A stretch of DNA of 64,000 nt, taken from the NCBI RefSeq assembly GCF_019097595.1, contig NC_080715.1, positions 5,735,573-5,799,572 on the forward strand, given 5' to 3'. Below, in pieces: positions 1 to 9,873 of this stretch; the first letter of the stretch is position 1; every line of letters begins with the position of its first letter. The notes under the pieces are model-generated. The model worked only from the letters and a program-made list of their open reading frames with translations, was not told where the DNA came from and made no database searches. Source of the stretch: Hemibagrus wyckioides (Eukaryota; Chordata; Actinopteri; Siluriformes; Bagridae). A program made the translations under genes and the position numbers.

Positions 1-1125
1 ACAGTGCTGAATTTTATATTATATTAAAAAACAAAAAATTGATTAGAATGCTAGTTATGTTACCCAATGAGAAACATTATTATTATGATTACTATGGCAA
101 CCAGTTGAGGAAAGGTCTTCATGTGACTTTATAGTACAGCGACCGGAGACTTGCAGCAATAAAGCCACCCTGTATGTGAACGTAGCATGTTTATTATCGC
201 TAAAACATTACTAAAAATGAATTTATTCATAAGTATGTGACTTAGTGGGTGTTTATTTTATCTGTCACTGATTATTCACTAATTTAAAATCATAGTTTCG
301 AGGAAACACTAAGTTTAAACTAGTTTAGTTTTCAAACACTTTGATCGTACCGTCTTGCAGCCATGACCGGATTAGCGGCGAAAATAACACCAGCTTTACG
401 CCAGCTTTCCAGTCGCTGTTAGCTTGGACAGATGGTGTGGAATGTGGGTAATGAAAGGTCATTACAGTATTTTCGTTCCAGTATTATGTGCATCGAGGAG
501 GAAACTCGCTTTAATACATACACTCTGTGTCAAACATGTCAGTCAGGTTAGCAGTGGTGCAAAACGTCAGTAAATACAGCCCTATTTCATCTGAATAAAT
601 TTCTCTGGCAGTCGGAGAACAGATTTACTTTCATCCCTCGTTCCCCTTGAATTCTAAGATATTTACTCGGCTCTGATTGGATGCAGAAGATAAACTGATT
701 CTGATTCGTTATTCCACTTTAAATGTCGTCAACGGAAATCAACGGAAATCAGACTGCCTCGAAACAGACAGAGGGAACGCAGCACCGAATAGCAGAATAG
801 AAAATCAAGGTTTTTTTAGTCTTCAAATTTAGGATGAATTCAGGTATAAGGGGACATCAGGTAAATTGAGATGGTTAAATCTAACAGCCTTTTTTTATGT
901 AAAAAAGAAGTCAAACTATATTTTGCTAAGCCTTTGCAGTGGAATTACTTGATATAAATAAGGTGATGTAGTTAGCTATAAACAGGAAGTCGACCCCAAA
1001 ATCTTGAGAAAGGAAAAAATAACTTTATTTAATATAGAAATGTAATATAAAAATAAAAAATTTACTCTGCATAGTCAAGAAATTATGCAAATTGAGAAAC
1101 TTGGGCTTGATTTCCAGCTTAGAAT
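1..1125. other. Unique AT-rich intronic sequence
   Basis: I see no gene, recognisable transposon or long tandem repeat here. A short direct repeat (atcaacggaa twice near 731-748) is the only local structure. Composition is ordinary for fish intron. Confidence 0.5.
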
Positions 1126-1209
1126 ATCTCTCTCTCTGTCTCTCTCAGTCTCTCTGACACTCTCTCTCTCTCTCTCTCTCTTTCTCTCTGTCTCTCTCCG
1201 TCTTTCTAA

Positions 1210-1241
<32 letters not shown>

Positions 1242-1245
1242 GACA

Positions 1246-1289
<44 letters not shown>

Positions 1290-1307
1290 GTCTCTCTCCG
1301 TCTTTCT

Positions 1308-1349
<42 letters not shown>

Positions 1350-1458
1350 GACACTCTCTCTCTCTCTTTCTCCCTGTCTCTCTCCGTCTTTCTAACTCTC
1401 TCTCTTTCTCTCTCTCTCTCTGTCTCTCTGACACTCTCTCTCTCTCTCTCTCTCTCTG
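1126..1458. repeat. Compound (CT)n array with higher-order unit
   Basis: CT dinucleotide tracts alternate with fixed interruptions: GACAC, TTTCTCTCTGTCTCTCTCCG followed by TCTTTCTAAC, and TGTCTCTC. The whole block recurs about three times with a period near 110-130 bp. The long Arg/Glu-rich frame on the minus strand is a by-product of the dinucleotide repeat and is not a gene. Confidence 0.9.
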
Positions 1459-3466
1459 TATCCATACTGTATCCATCAATACATAAAGGAAATAAATAGA
1501 AATGATCTGTTGACTCTCAAAAGAAATTCTTAAATTTTATGATATTTTACTTCATGTCAGAACAAAAAAAAACTTTAACAGAAGTATTACGGCTATCTCC
1601 CGGATAAAACCTGAGCCCTGATTTAAATTAGATTAGCCCAGGTCTCGTGTAGGAGGATGAAGTATGCATATTGCTACTTCCTGTCACATTGCTTGCTCCT
1701 GTAATTTATTATATATTACATTAATATAAATTATATTTGTCTCTCTGCCTTTTTTTTGTACCCCTGGTTTCTCACACTGTGTCTGTCAATCAAAAAGCTG
1801 AGAAGAAATGAGTCAAGTCAAGTGGGATTTATTTAAATATCACATTTATATAAACTGCAAGAGTCAGCCAAAGTGATGTACAATCGAATCAAAAAAGCAA
1901 TTCTAAACAGCAATGAAAAAAATACAAATAAAATGAAAGAAATAAATGAAAATACATTAAAATAAAATCACTAAAAGACTACAGGAGTCTCTAAAGGGTA
2001 GCTGAAGCAACAGTTTTTCTAAATTACTTTATTTCATGGACAGTATAGAACATTACTTCTAATTATCAGTGGAGGTATTTTTTTTTTATTTTTTATTTTT
2101 GACTAATGTGGAACTGAAAAGAGCTACCTGTAAGTTGTTATATTGTGCCACTCCGATGGCTTCTAATTACTGGGCATGCGTCTGGTTTGAGAAAGGTCGG
2201 CGAGGTCGACGAGGTTTTCCTTTTCGTCAGGAGATAACAATGCCATCTCTCTGCTTAACTTTAGTCACATGAACAGGGTTATTTGCACAGAAAGAGATTA
2301 AAAGAGCTCCATGGGCTGCTAATGTATACACTAATTTAATTGCTCACTGGCTAATGATGCTAGGTATTCATTTCTTCACTTGACGTACCTTTAGGTACGT
2401 GAGAAGAACATCTCTGGTTAGGTGTAACAAGTTTGGATACAGAATAGAAGGCACAAAAAAGAGAATGAAAGGAAGCAAGAAAGAAAGAGGTTGGTGGTGT
2501 AATTATAGCTCTTTAGCGTGCAATTAGAGCATTGTCAGTGCGTGTTCCAGCTCCACCCAGGAGCCCTGTTCAGACTTCTTCATCCCTTCATAAATAGTCA
2601 GAGCTGGATAATTACAGACTTTTTTTTGTCTAGCATTGAGCATGAATAACTGTGAAAAGCAAATTGTTCACTCTTTCATGTTTTTTTCCCTTTTCTTTTA
2701 TTCATAAGCAGTCAAATTCCAAAAAAGAAAATTGGCAAGTAGGAGTTCATAATGTGTGTTTGGAAAAGAAAAAATGGACTTTTTTTTTTCCCTTCAACAA
2801 AGCTTTAGCGATCGGAGCTACGTGCAGCCTCGTCTGTAAATCTCTGTGCAGCCCAGCAGGGCTTTGACAGCATTGCAACCTTTAGTACATTCAGTGATAA
2901 TGCATTAGACCTTGCCCTGGACACGAAGCTGAATTTACAAGCTGGCCTGGAGAGCTTTCATCATTGCAGGTCATAAATCCGCCAGCAGGGACAGTAAGCA
3001 CAGCGTTAGAGCCCCACGATCGACTCCACTACTCACCAACGGCCTGCAAACTAATGCCTCTGACACAAGTCCGCAATGGGCTAAAGAAAAGGCCTGCGGT
3101 TTTATTGCAGGAATGAGGGATCTTAACCTGGGTGATATATCAGAAAGATCGACACCAGACCCAACCTTTTGGTAAATTCTAAAAAGGCTGAAGTTACAGC
3201 AGAGACATAAAACTAACTTATTATTGATTTAACGTCTGCTTGCAAACCACCAGAAACCAAAAACTAAACATTCCTCAAACAAGATTTGTTCAGAAATAGC
3301 CGTAAAACGTAAGGACTGTTACTCTGACACGCTTAGCGTTCATCCAGAATGTCTTGCTTGGAGAAAATCATCTGTTTAGATACAAAAATTGGGAAAAGAA
3401 ATTACCCCAGGCCTTAACAACCATGCAAATAATGTTTAAGAACAGATAGAATTGAATCTGAGTTGC
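1459..3466. other. Intronic sequence, mostly unique
   Basis: No gene is supported. Short T and A runs occur at 2079-2100 and 2781-2790. The stretch about 2500-3180 is higher in complexity, with few simple repeats, and could hold conserved non-coding sequence or the 3' UTR of the minus-strand lectin. The small open frames here lack any recognisable domain. Confidence 0.45.
3101..3106 (-). terminator. Candidate poly(A) signal for the lectin gene
   Basis: The plus strand reads TTTATT, which is AATAAA on the lectin strand, about 360 bp past the lectin stop codon. It is the first canonical hexamer I noticed in that direction. The match is only six bases, so a nearer non-canonical signal is possible. 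Confidence 0.3.
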
Positions 3467-4192
3467 TCACCTTGTGTAGCAGATGAAATTAAGCTTCTCA
3501 TTGCAGTGTCTGTTCTCCCAGGTATGTGTCTTGAGGTTGCGAGCTCCACAGCGGTAGTTTTTTACTGGACATGAGGGCAGTGAAATCATGGTAGTTTCCC
3601 AGCTCAACCAGAACCATCTTCCGTTCATGAAGTGCAGCCCAGTCCACACGCTCACGGTTTGGGATTGCGCAGCCTCCGTTTCGGTGAAAAGTATTTTTGA
3701 GGCAGAAGACGGGCAGGCCAAGCCTAGGTAGTTTTTCATACAATACTGTAGCGCTTCTTCCCAAGTCTTATTCTGCTTCACCAAGATGATGTTCCAGTGA
3801 CACAGAAAGGGAAAAACTCCTGAACAGGAGTAATCAAACCAGCCAGTTATACTTGTACCAACACAGTTCTCATTATTTAAATAATTATTGGGCTCACCGG
3901 GAATCCAGTTAAATATATTGGTTTGTTCTCCATCACACCATCCCCAGCTGTCATACGCCAAGATTTTGTTCATCCCAATCCAAAAGTTATTTTGATAGGT
4001 TTTTGCAATCTCTATAACTGCCTGGCTTTCCTCGGCGGTAGCAATAGCGGCCAGATCTGTGTAGGTTCCTCTGCAGTAGTTCTGAGCATCAGTCCAGTTC
4101 ATTTTTATAGGAATGTAATGATAGTATCTTACTTTACCTACAGCTACACCACTAAGCACCAAGAGAAGAGAGAGAAATAATGGCGATTTCAT
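3467..4192 (-). CDS. Secreted double C-type lectin-domain protein, intronless
   Basis: The 241-residue protein begins with a signal peptide (about residues 1-19, hydrophobic core LFLSLLLVLSG) and contains two C-type lectin-like domains and no membrane segment, so it is probably secreted. CTLD1 spans about 22-135, with WIG at 71-73, a mannose-type GEPNN motif (E100, P101, N102) and cysteines at 40, 110, 123 and 131. The usual WND is WFD at 118-120, so one calcium ligand position is altered. CTLD2 spans about 136-240, with WTGL at 183-186, GRWFW at 191-195 and cysteines at 151, 208, 215, 230 and 238. It lacks EPN. N-glycosylation sequons lie at N32 and N141. Fish genomes carry many intronless two-CTLD lectins resembling mannose-receptor domains, usually implicated in carbohydrate or pathogen recognition. 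The gene lies antisense inside the erbb4 intron. The start is supported by the signal peptide and the TATA-like box upstream. The stop TGA sits inside a sequence resembling a splice donor (AAG|GTGAGC), so a short 3' exon cannot be excluded. Confidence 0.85.
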   Translation of the reverse strand: MKSPLFLSLLLVLSGVAVGKVRYYHYIPIKMNWTDAQNYCRGTYTDLAAIATAEESQAVIEIAKTYQNNFWIGMNKILAYDSWGWCDGEQTNIFNWIPGEPNNYLNNENCVGTSITGWFDYSCSGVFPFLCHWNIILVKQNKTWEEALQYCMKNYLGLACPSSASKILFTETEAAQSQTVSVWTGLHFMNGRWFWLSWETTMISLPSCPVKNYRCGARNLKTHTWENRHCNEKLNFICYTR

Positions 4193-4258
4193 CTCTGCTG
4201 TAAAGCATTTGAGACCTGGAAAGCTTGATTAAGGGTTGTGTGTGAGTTCTGCGCACAC

Positions 4259-4267
4259 CTTTTAAAG
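4259..4267 (-). promoter_or_regulatory. TATA-like box of the lectin gene
   Basis: On the minus strand the sequence reads CTTTAAAAG about 70 bp before the lectin start codon. This would place transcription start near 4230 and leave a 5' UTR of roughly 35-45 nt. Position and sequence fit a core promoter, but no initiation data exist. Confidence 0.5.
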
Positions 4268-4489
4268 CCCAGTTCCCCTGAGACTAAATGTAAAAGACAT
4301 GCAAAAAAAAAAAAAAAAAATCTTTAAAAAAGTCTCCAATGACGCTCCAAAAAAAAAAAATACATTTGCGTTTTGTTTACAGCACAAACTCAGTGCATTT
4401 GCATTTACTTTTGCATAGAGCATTTTTTCAGAAACCCATATGAAATTTGAAAAGATGAACATATATATATATATTTTCAAATTGTTTGA

Positions 4490-5530
4490 GTCAAAGTCAA
4501 AATCAAAGAAGGTTTATTGTCACTTCAACCATATATAGCAGATGCAGTACACAGTGAAGTGAAACAGCGTTCCTCCTAGACCAGAGGTGCTACACATGCA
4601 AAGACAAAGTACAGTGACGCAGACAAACATAGAACTAAACATAGAGATAAAAAATTAAACTATAATTTAAGAATTAAAATTAAACTAAAAAAAATTTAAC
4701 TATACTAAAGGTGCAATCTTTAAGACATACAACAGAAGTGCACAGGAAGACAAGACAAGACAAACAACATATGTTATGATTTTGTGCAAAGACCAAGACA
4801 ATGTTAGACAATGAAAGAACAGTGTATACAGTGATTGCAGTTATTGCAGTTATTAAAGTGACACATGTAACAAGACTAATATAAATGTAAAGTGAAATGT
4901 AAAGTGACATGTGCGTGCAAACAGGACATTTAGTGTGTGTGTGTCTGACTATGTCCAGCACAGTCCAGTTCTTTTTTGTGCGTGTGTGTTATGTATGTGT
5001 GTGTGTCCGTGTCCAGCACAGTTCAGTTCTCCTTTGAGATCAGATCTTGTTTGTACGTGTGTGTGTGTGTGTGTGTGTGCGTGTGTCCAGCACAGCTCAG
5101 TTCTCTGTTGAGGTACCTGATTGCCTGAGGGAAGAAACTGTTCAACAGTCTGGTTGTGCGGGTCCGAATGCTTCGGTACCTCTTTCTGGATGGCAGAAGG
5201 GTGAAGAGTGTGTGTGAGGGGTGTGTGGGATCATCCACAATGCTGTTAGCTTTGCGGATGCAGCATGTGGAGTAAATGTCTGTGATAGAGAGAAGAGAGA
5301 CTGATGATCTTCTCAGCTGTCCTCACTATACACTGAAGGGTCTTGTGGTCCGAGATGGTGCAATTCCCAAACCAGGCAGTGATGCAGCTGCTCAGGATGC
5401 TCTCGATGGTCCCTCTGTAGAAGGTGGTCAGGATGGGAAGTGGAAGATGAGCTTTCCTCAGCCTTTGCAGGAAGTAGAGACGCCGCTGGGCTTTCCTGGT
5501 GATGGAGCTGGTGTTGAGTGACCAAGTGAT
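4490..5530 (-). mobile_element. LINE (non-LTR retrotransposon) 3' end, degenerate
   Basis: The minus strand from about 5525 to 5100 translates, in pieces, to the familiar C-terminal part of a fish LINE reverse transcriptase: [12 protein letters not shown], then [20 protein letters not shown], then SIVDDPTHPSHTLFTLLPS and LLNSFFPQAIRYLN. Frameshifts break it, so it is a dead copy. From about 5090 to 4495 follows a 3' UTR containing GT-rich tracts and ending in a tail (TTCACTTCACTGTGTACTGC and onward) that resembles the tail of the SINEs at 12.4, 14.6, 46.2 and 58.2 kb. The 5' end is missing. The family is recognised from memory of fish LINEs and the clade is not assigned. Confidence 0.75.
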
Positions 5531-6088
5531 TTAGGATTCTTGATATTCATGTACGAAGATCATGTCTAAACAGTCTAAGGAGCTGGTTCAACAGGCTAAA
5601 ATCTACTTTAAAAACCTTTAGAACCTTAGCTTTTCATACAATTCGATCGTTCTTAAATAGTTACACTCCATAATGAAACGTAATCAATTCAGTTGAATTG
5701 ATCAGATACCAGCTTTAAGATCCTTTGCCAAGTAAAAAAAATATAATACATTATTAGCAAGGAATTTTGCCAACAGGACCAAACAGGCTGAATTAATCAG
5801 CAGTTATTTTCCTAATAGTGTTAGCCAAATGCTGTGAGTTACCTCAAATGCTGAAAATAATCATTATTTTAAAGCGGTGAATGTTGTTTTTCCATTAGTC
5901 GAATTTTTCCCCCCAGTTTTTCCATTACTGTGTTTTTCAGTGAAATTGGACTGATATCTTTCAATGGCATCTTGTCTATTTTCACTTTTTGGTGTAATTA
6001 GAATTGAAAATGGAAAAACTTTAATTCTAGTTAGGTTTAAATTGAAATACTGAAACTTGTAGCACTTGAGGCTTGCTGTTTAAGGCAA
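5531..6088. other. Unique intronic sequence
   Basis: The stretch is AT-rich and has no gene, tandem array or transposon that I can recognise. Confidence 0.5.
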
Positions 6089-6270
6089 TACATTTACGGC
6101 ATTTGGAAGACACCCTTATCCAGAAGGACTTACATTTTTATCTCATTTTGTATAGCTGAGGGTTAAGGGCCTTGCTCAGGGGCCCAGCAGTGGTAGCTTG
6201 GTGGACCTGGGATTCAAACTCACAACCTTTTGATTAGTAGTCCAACACCTTAACCCCTAAGCTACTACTT
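6089..6270 (-). mobile_element. tRNA-derived SINE, tail type 1
   Basis: Read on the minus strand, the element opens with a tRNA-like head. A box-A-like GTAGCTTAGGGGTTAAGG precedes a box-B-like GAGTTTGAATCC. The body contains GGGCCCCTGAGCAAGGCCC, and the tail reads GGATAAGGGTGTCTTCCAAA followed by TGCCGTAAATG. That tail matches the 3' end of the L2-like LINE at 50.85 kb. It is full length or nearly so. Confidence 0.75.
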
Positions 6271-6402
6271 TTCTGCTGTTTAGGGTCTGGGCCATGTTTT
6301 TCTGGTCTCCCTATTTGTGTTTCCTGGTTTTTGATATTTGCCACAATTATGAATAAATATGTTCTCTGACCCCTGCTACTGTTTTTTTTTTTTTACATTA
6401 AT

Positions 6403-6422
6403 ATATTTGGACTGTCCTCAGT
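6403..6422 (+). repeat. Target-site duplication, left copy
   Basis: These twenty bases (starting ATATTTGGAC) recur exactly at 6970-6989. The pair brackets the LINE insertion at 6423-6969. Confidence 0.9.
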
Positions 6423-6969
6423 AAAGAGGTAAAGAAGCGAGTGCAGGCAGGTTGGAATGGGTGGAGAAAGGTTTCGGGAGTTCTGTGTGATAGAAACATT
6501 TCAACAAGAATCAAGGGGAAGGTGTACAGGACAGTGGTGAGACCGGCCATGCTGTATGGTTTAGAGACAGTATCACTGAGACAGAGACAGGAGTCAGAGC
6601 TGGAGGTAGCAGAGCTGAAGATGTTGAGGTTCTCTTTGGGAGTGATAAGGTTGGACAGAATTAGGAACGAGTACATCAGAGGAATGGCTCATGTCGGACG
6701 TTTGGGGGAAAAAGTTAGGGAGGCCAGATTAAGATGGTTTGGACATGTCCAGAGGAGGGAGAGTGAGTATATTGGTAGGAGAATGTTGGACATGGAGCTG
6801 CCAGGCAGGAGGCAAAGAGGAAGGCCAAAGAGGAGGTATATGGATGGAATAAATGAGGATATGAAGCTAGTGAGTGCAAGTGTTGAGGATGCAGAAGATA
6901 GGGATAGGTGAAGAGAGATGATTCGCTGTGGAGACCCCTGAAGGGAAAAGCCGAAAGAAGAAGAAGAAG
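6423..6969 (+). mobile_element. 5'-truncated LINE insertion (RTE-like), pseudogenised
   Basis: The insertion is bounded by a perfect 20-bp duplication. An open frame starts right at the left junction (KEVKKRVQAGWNGWRK) and runs through motifs typical of the C-terminal end of this fish LINE: KGKVYRTVVRPAMLYGLET, ELEVAELKMLRFSLGV, RLRWFGHVQRR and RRQRGRPKRR. It meets TGA at 6909-6911, where related proteins normally have Trp. The same frame then continues REMIRCGDP to a second TGA, so one nonsense change ended the copy. The 3' end is a (GAA)n run after AGCCGAAAGAAG. The catalytic reverse transcriptase part is absent because of 5' truncation. The perfect duplication suggests a fairly recent insertion. 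The RTE label is from memory and tentative. Confidence 0.85.
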
Positions 6970-6989
6970 ATATTTGGACTGTCCTCAGT
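6970..6989 (+). repeat. Target-site duplication, right copy
   Basis: Exact 20-of-20 match to 6403-6422, immediately after the (GAA)n tail of the inserted LINE. Confidence 0.9.
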
Positions 6990-7002
6990 TTAACCCATGT
7001 TA

Positions 7003-7256
7003 ATCTCACATTTCTGCCCTTTTGGGTCTGGTTCCTCCCTTTTCAGTCTGGTTCCTCTTAAGGTTTCTTCCTCTTCCGTCTAAGGGAGTTTTCCTTACCA
7101 CAGTCACCTCAGGCTTGCTCATCAGGGATAAATACAAATAAATTTTAATATCATCTTAAACTTTTTGTTCTATATTTCTTATGTTCTATAAAGCTGCTTT
7201 GAGACAATGTCCATTGTTTAAAGCACTTTACAAATGCAATTGAAATTGAAAAATTT
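7003..7256 (+). mobile_element. Dispersed repeat family A, 3' part
   Basis: The segment has the diagnostic order GTCTGGTTCCTC, AGGTTTCTTCCTCTTCC, GGGAGTTTTCCTTACCAC, CAGGCTTGCTCATCAGGGAT, AAGCTGCTTTGAGACAATG and a tail of CAAATGCAATTGAAATTGAA. The same order recurs at 18.8-19.3 kb, partly at 20.7-21.0 and 26.4 kb, and reversed at 51.3 kb. I recognise it as very common in otophysan fish genomes but cannot name its class with confidence. The LINE at 6423-6969 lies directly upstream and may have inserted into this element. Confidence 0.65.
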
Positions 7257-8190
7257 AAATGTCTCTTCTCCTCTATGCCGCATGTCACCACTCATATCAC
7301 AGTCCAGTAAAAAGAGACAGCATTTAAAACATATGCAAAATAATGGTCTATGCTCTAATCCTCTGAGGACCTAAAAAGGTCAATTTGATTTGATTTCAGC
7401 TCAAAGTGTATTTACACCTAGAGCATTTGTAGTGGTTGGGCTAGAGCTGAGAGCTAGAGCTGAGCTGAATTTTAGAAAAAAAAATTTATGGAAAATAAAA
7501 ATATATGGCAAAATGAAGCAGACTTTAACAGGGGATGTTTATTTTACCACCTGGTTACCAGGACGGAGAAGAGCATTGATACAGATCTTTCTTGATATTG
7601 AGTTATGTTTAGCCTTTAAAGAGGGAATGGAGTGATAAGTTTCTTCAGATTATGTACAAGATAGATAGAACTTCCAGCTTAATTTATTACATAATACATG
7701 TGTAAATAATTGTTTGCTCATCTCAAACATCTCAAATAGACTTCTTTATGAGGTTTGTGACACTGAGAATGTCTCAGTCAGCTTCCTGTGTCAGAAATCA
7801 GGGCACTGATCAGAAAGTCGGCCATTTTAAGGTCTTTCTCACTCCCTCTCTGTCTCTCTCTCTCTCTCTGTTTTTCTCTGTCTATCTCAAACACAAAATC
7901 CTTCCAATGCACTAGAAATCCCACCAGAAAAACCAGGAGGCATTGATGCTCACCATGTTCCCTTACTTCAGAAGCCTCTTGGCAAAAAAAAGAAAAATAA
8001 GAGTAGCTTGTTACTGCTGTTGTGGGTCTCAAATTATTTTGTAAAAAAAAAATCTTTGTGTTCGATTTTTAACGCTATTTGACATTCTGAAAAAAATGAA
8101 GAACATGAAAAACCCACTAGATAGAAATGAATTGTTACAAAACAGTAAGTATTGTATGTACTTTAAACAAAATGGAAAAAAAAAACCTCC
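7257..8190. other. Unique intronic sequence with a short CT tract
   Basis: A (CT)n run lies at about 7842-7881. The rest is AT-rich and has no gene or recognisable element. Confidence 0.5.
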
Positions 8191-8300
8191 TTGGAGGTTG
8201 GGGTCAGAGCACAGGGTCAGCTATGGTGCAGCACCCCTGGAGCGGGGGTTGGGGGGATTGGGGACCTTGCTCAATGGTGGCACCGATGAAAGCTGATGAA
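8191..8300 (-). mobile_element. SINE fragment, tail type 2 family
   Basis: The plus strand reads GGAGGTTGGGGTCAGAGCAC then GGGTCAGCTATGGTGCAGCA, matching the body of the SINEs at 46.2 and 14.6 kb. Both the tRNA head and the tail are missing. Confidence 0.6.
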
Positions 8301-9061
8301 AATGTCCTTCCAAACATAGGATTCGCTCTGCACTAACATTAGATTCAGGCAGGGCCTAATGGTTGATGGTGAAATCATGCAATACAACTGACTCGATAAT
8401 GTATTTGATTTCCATTCCATCATCTCAAACCTAAGAAAGAAATTCTATCCCTGTGCTTATAGAGGTTTTAGAGGCTGTACAAGCTCCTCCTTCTTTCCCT
8501 GCCTTTTCCATTCTTTACTATGGCTTTGAGCATCCAGCTCATTGGCAAGAAAATTAAAGAGATATCCAGGGAGTTGGTGAAGCTTGAAGATTTTCCAGTC
8601 ACCACTGTTAGAATGCATCTGCATTCAGGTGCCTATACCTTCTCATTAAATTGAACATTTTTATCAAGTGTAAGAGTAAAACACTTACATATGAGTGGCT
8701 AACTGAGTCAGAAGGCTCTGTTTGGGCAGATGGTATTGTAATTCAGCATAACACTAATTTGCATCACATTTGACCACAGTTCTTCACCATGTATTCATTT
8801 TAACTAGGTCACATTTTTCACTTACGCTGTTCTGCATCAGGTTGCCTTCTAAATGTGAAAATACTGAGTAAACACTGATAAATACAGAGCAGGTGCACAC
8901 ATTAGGAAACATTTTTTTGCACAATGTACTGTAGAATATACAGAATGTATACTGGGTGGCAGTATTTTGTGTATCTATCCTGTAGGGTTTTGTTTTGTAT
9001 TGTCTGTTTGCACTGTCTCTCACTAGGATGCACACGATGCACTTTATATGGCTAGGACAAT
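8301..9061. other. Unique intronic sequence
   Basis: I see no gene, array or recognisable transposon. Composition is ordinary and AT-rich. Confidence 0.5.
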
Positions 9062-9290
9062 ATGTTGTTGTTCTTTCAGCTGCTCCCTGTTTGGGGTCGT
9101 CACAGTGGATCATTTGGTCCAAATGTTTCAATTTGGCACAGGTTTTATGCCGGACGCCCTTCCTGATGCAACCCTCCCATTTAATCCGGGCTTGGGACCG
9201 GCACTGAGAGTTAACTCTTCAGTGGCTGGGTTAGCTCCCTGCCCCTCCCTGGAATCAAACCCAGGCCCCAACAATGACTTTTTCTATTTT
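9062..9290 (-). mobile_element. tRNA-derived SINE with RTE-like LINE tail
   Basis: On the minus strand, a box-B-like GGGTTTGATTCC near the start is followed by the body (CCGGTCCCAAGCCCGG, GGAAGGGCGTCCGGCATAAA). The end reads TGATCCACTGTGACGACCCC and then GAGCAGCTGAAAGAAC. That end aligns with the 3' end of the LINE at 6423-6969 (TGATTCGCTGTGGAGACCCC, then AAAGCCGAAAGAAG), so SINE and LINE share a tail. The 5' end of the head is eroded. Confidence 0.65.
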
Positions 9291-9873
9291 AATGGAGACA
9301 ACCAGTTAAAATGATCGTGCTAATGTGTTTTCAGTGTCATGTTCACATTTCGTGGCTTAAGTGTCCATTGTGGTCAGTTTGTGGCCAGGCTAAAACACAT
9401 AAAAAAACGGATAAAACACATAGAAAAAAATACATTTTATCTGCTTTGGTTGTTTTGGATAATATTGAGGTCACTATAACAATCAATTTTATAATCTTCA
9501 CGAACATGCCTCTGCTCTAGAGCCCTAACCTAACATAAATATACCTGTGGTATTGCGAGAACCACTGAGTTCACCCGACATGGGGAAGGAAAATTATAAT
9601 TTCTCAGAGACCCTGTGGGGAAAAGACATGTTACTATCCTTGATAACAGAAATCATACTACTTTCCAAATGTTATAAATAACAAAAATCTATACTTAGAA
9701 ATAAAATAAAAGCAACAAAAAGGATCTTTCTGTTCAATTTGAGGTAAATCAGTGAGATTTTATTGTGATTTATAAATTTTTCTATAGTTACACAATAGAA
9801 ATTCTGGGTGTTTATGACAATGGGGTGGTCAGGTGGGTTAGGGTTATGTTTTATTTAAAAAGCTATTGAGGAA
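9291..9873. other. Unique AT-rich intronic sequence
   Basis: No gene or repeat family is recognised here. Confidence 0.45.

Noticed and set aside
1145..1465. Arg/Glu-rich frame on the minus strand
   Set aside because: Translation of a GA/CT dinucleotide array.
3498..3764. Second minus-strand frame inside the lectin gene
   Set aside because: It overlaps the lectin in another frame and lacks any CTLD motif.
6398..7009. Minus-strand frames opposite the LINE insertion
   Set aside because: They are antisense shadows of the LINE coding strand, with no family match.
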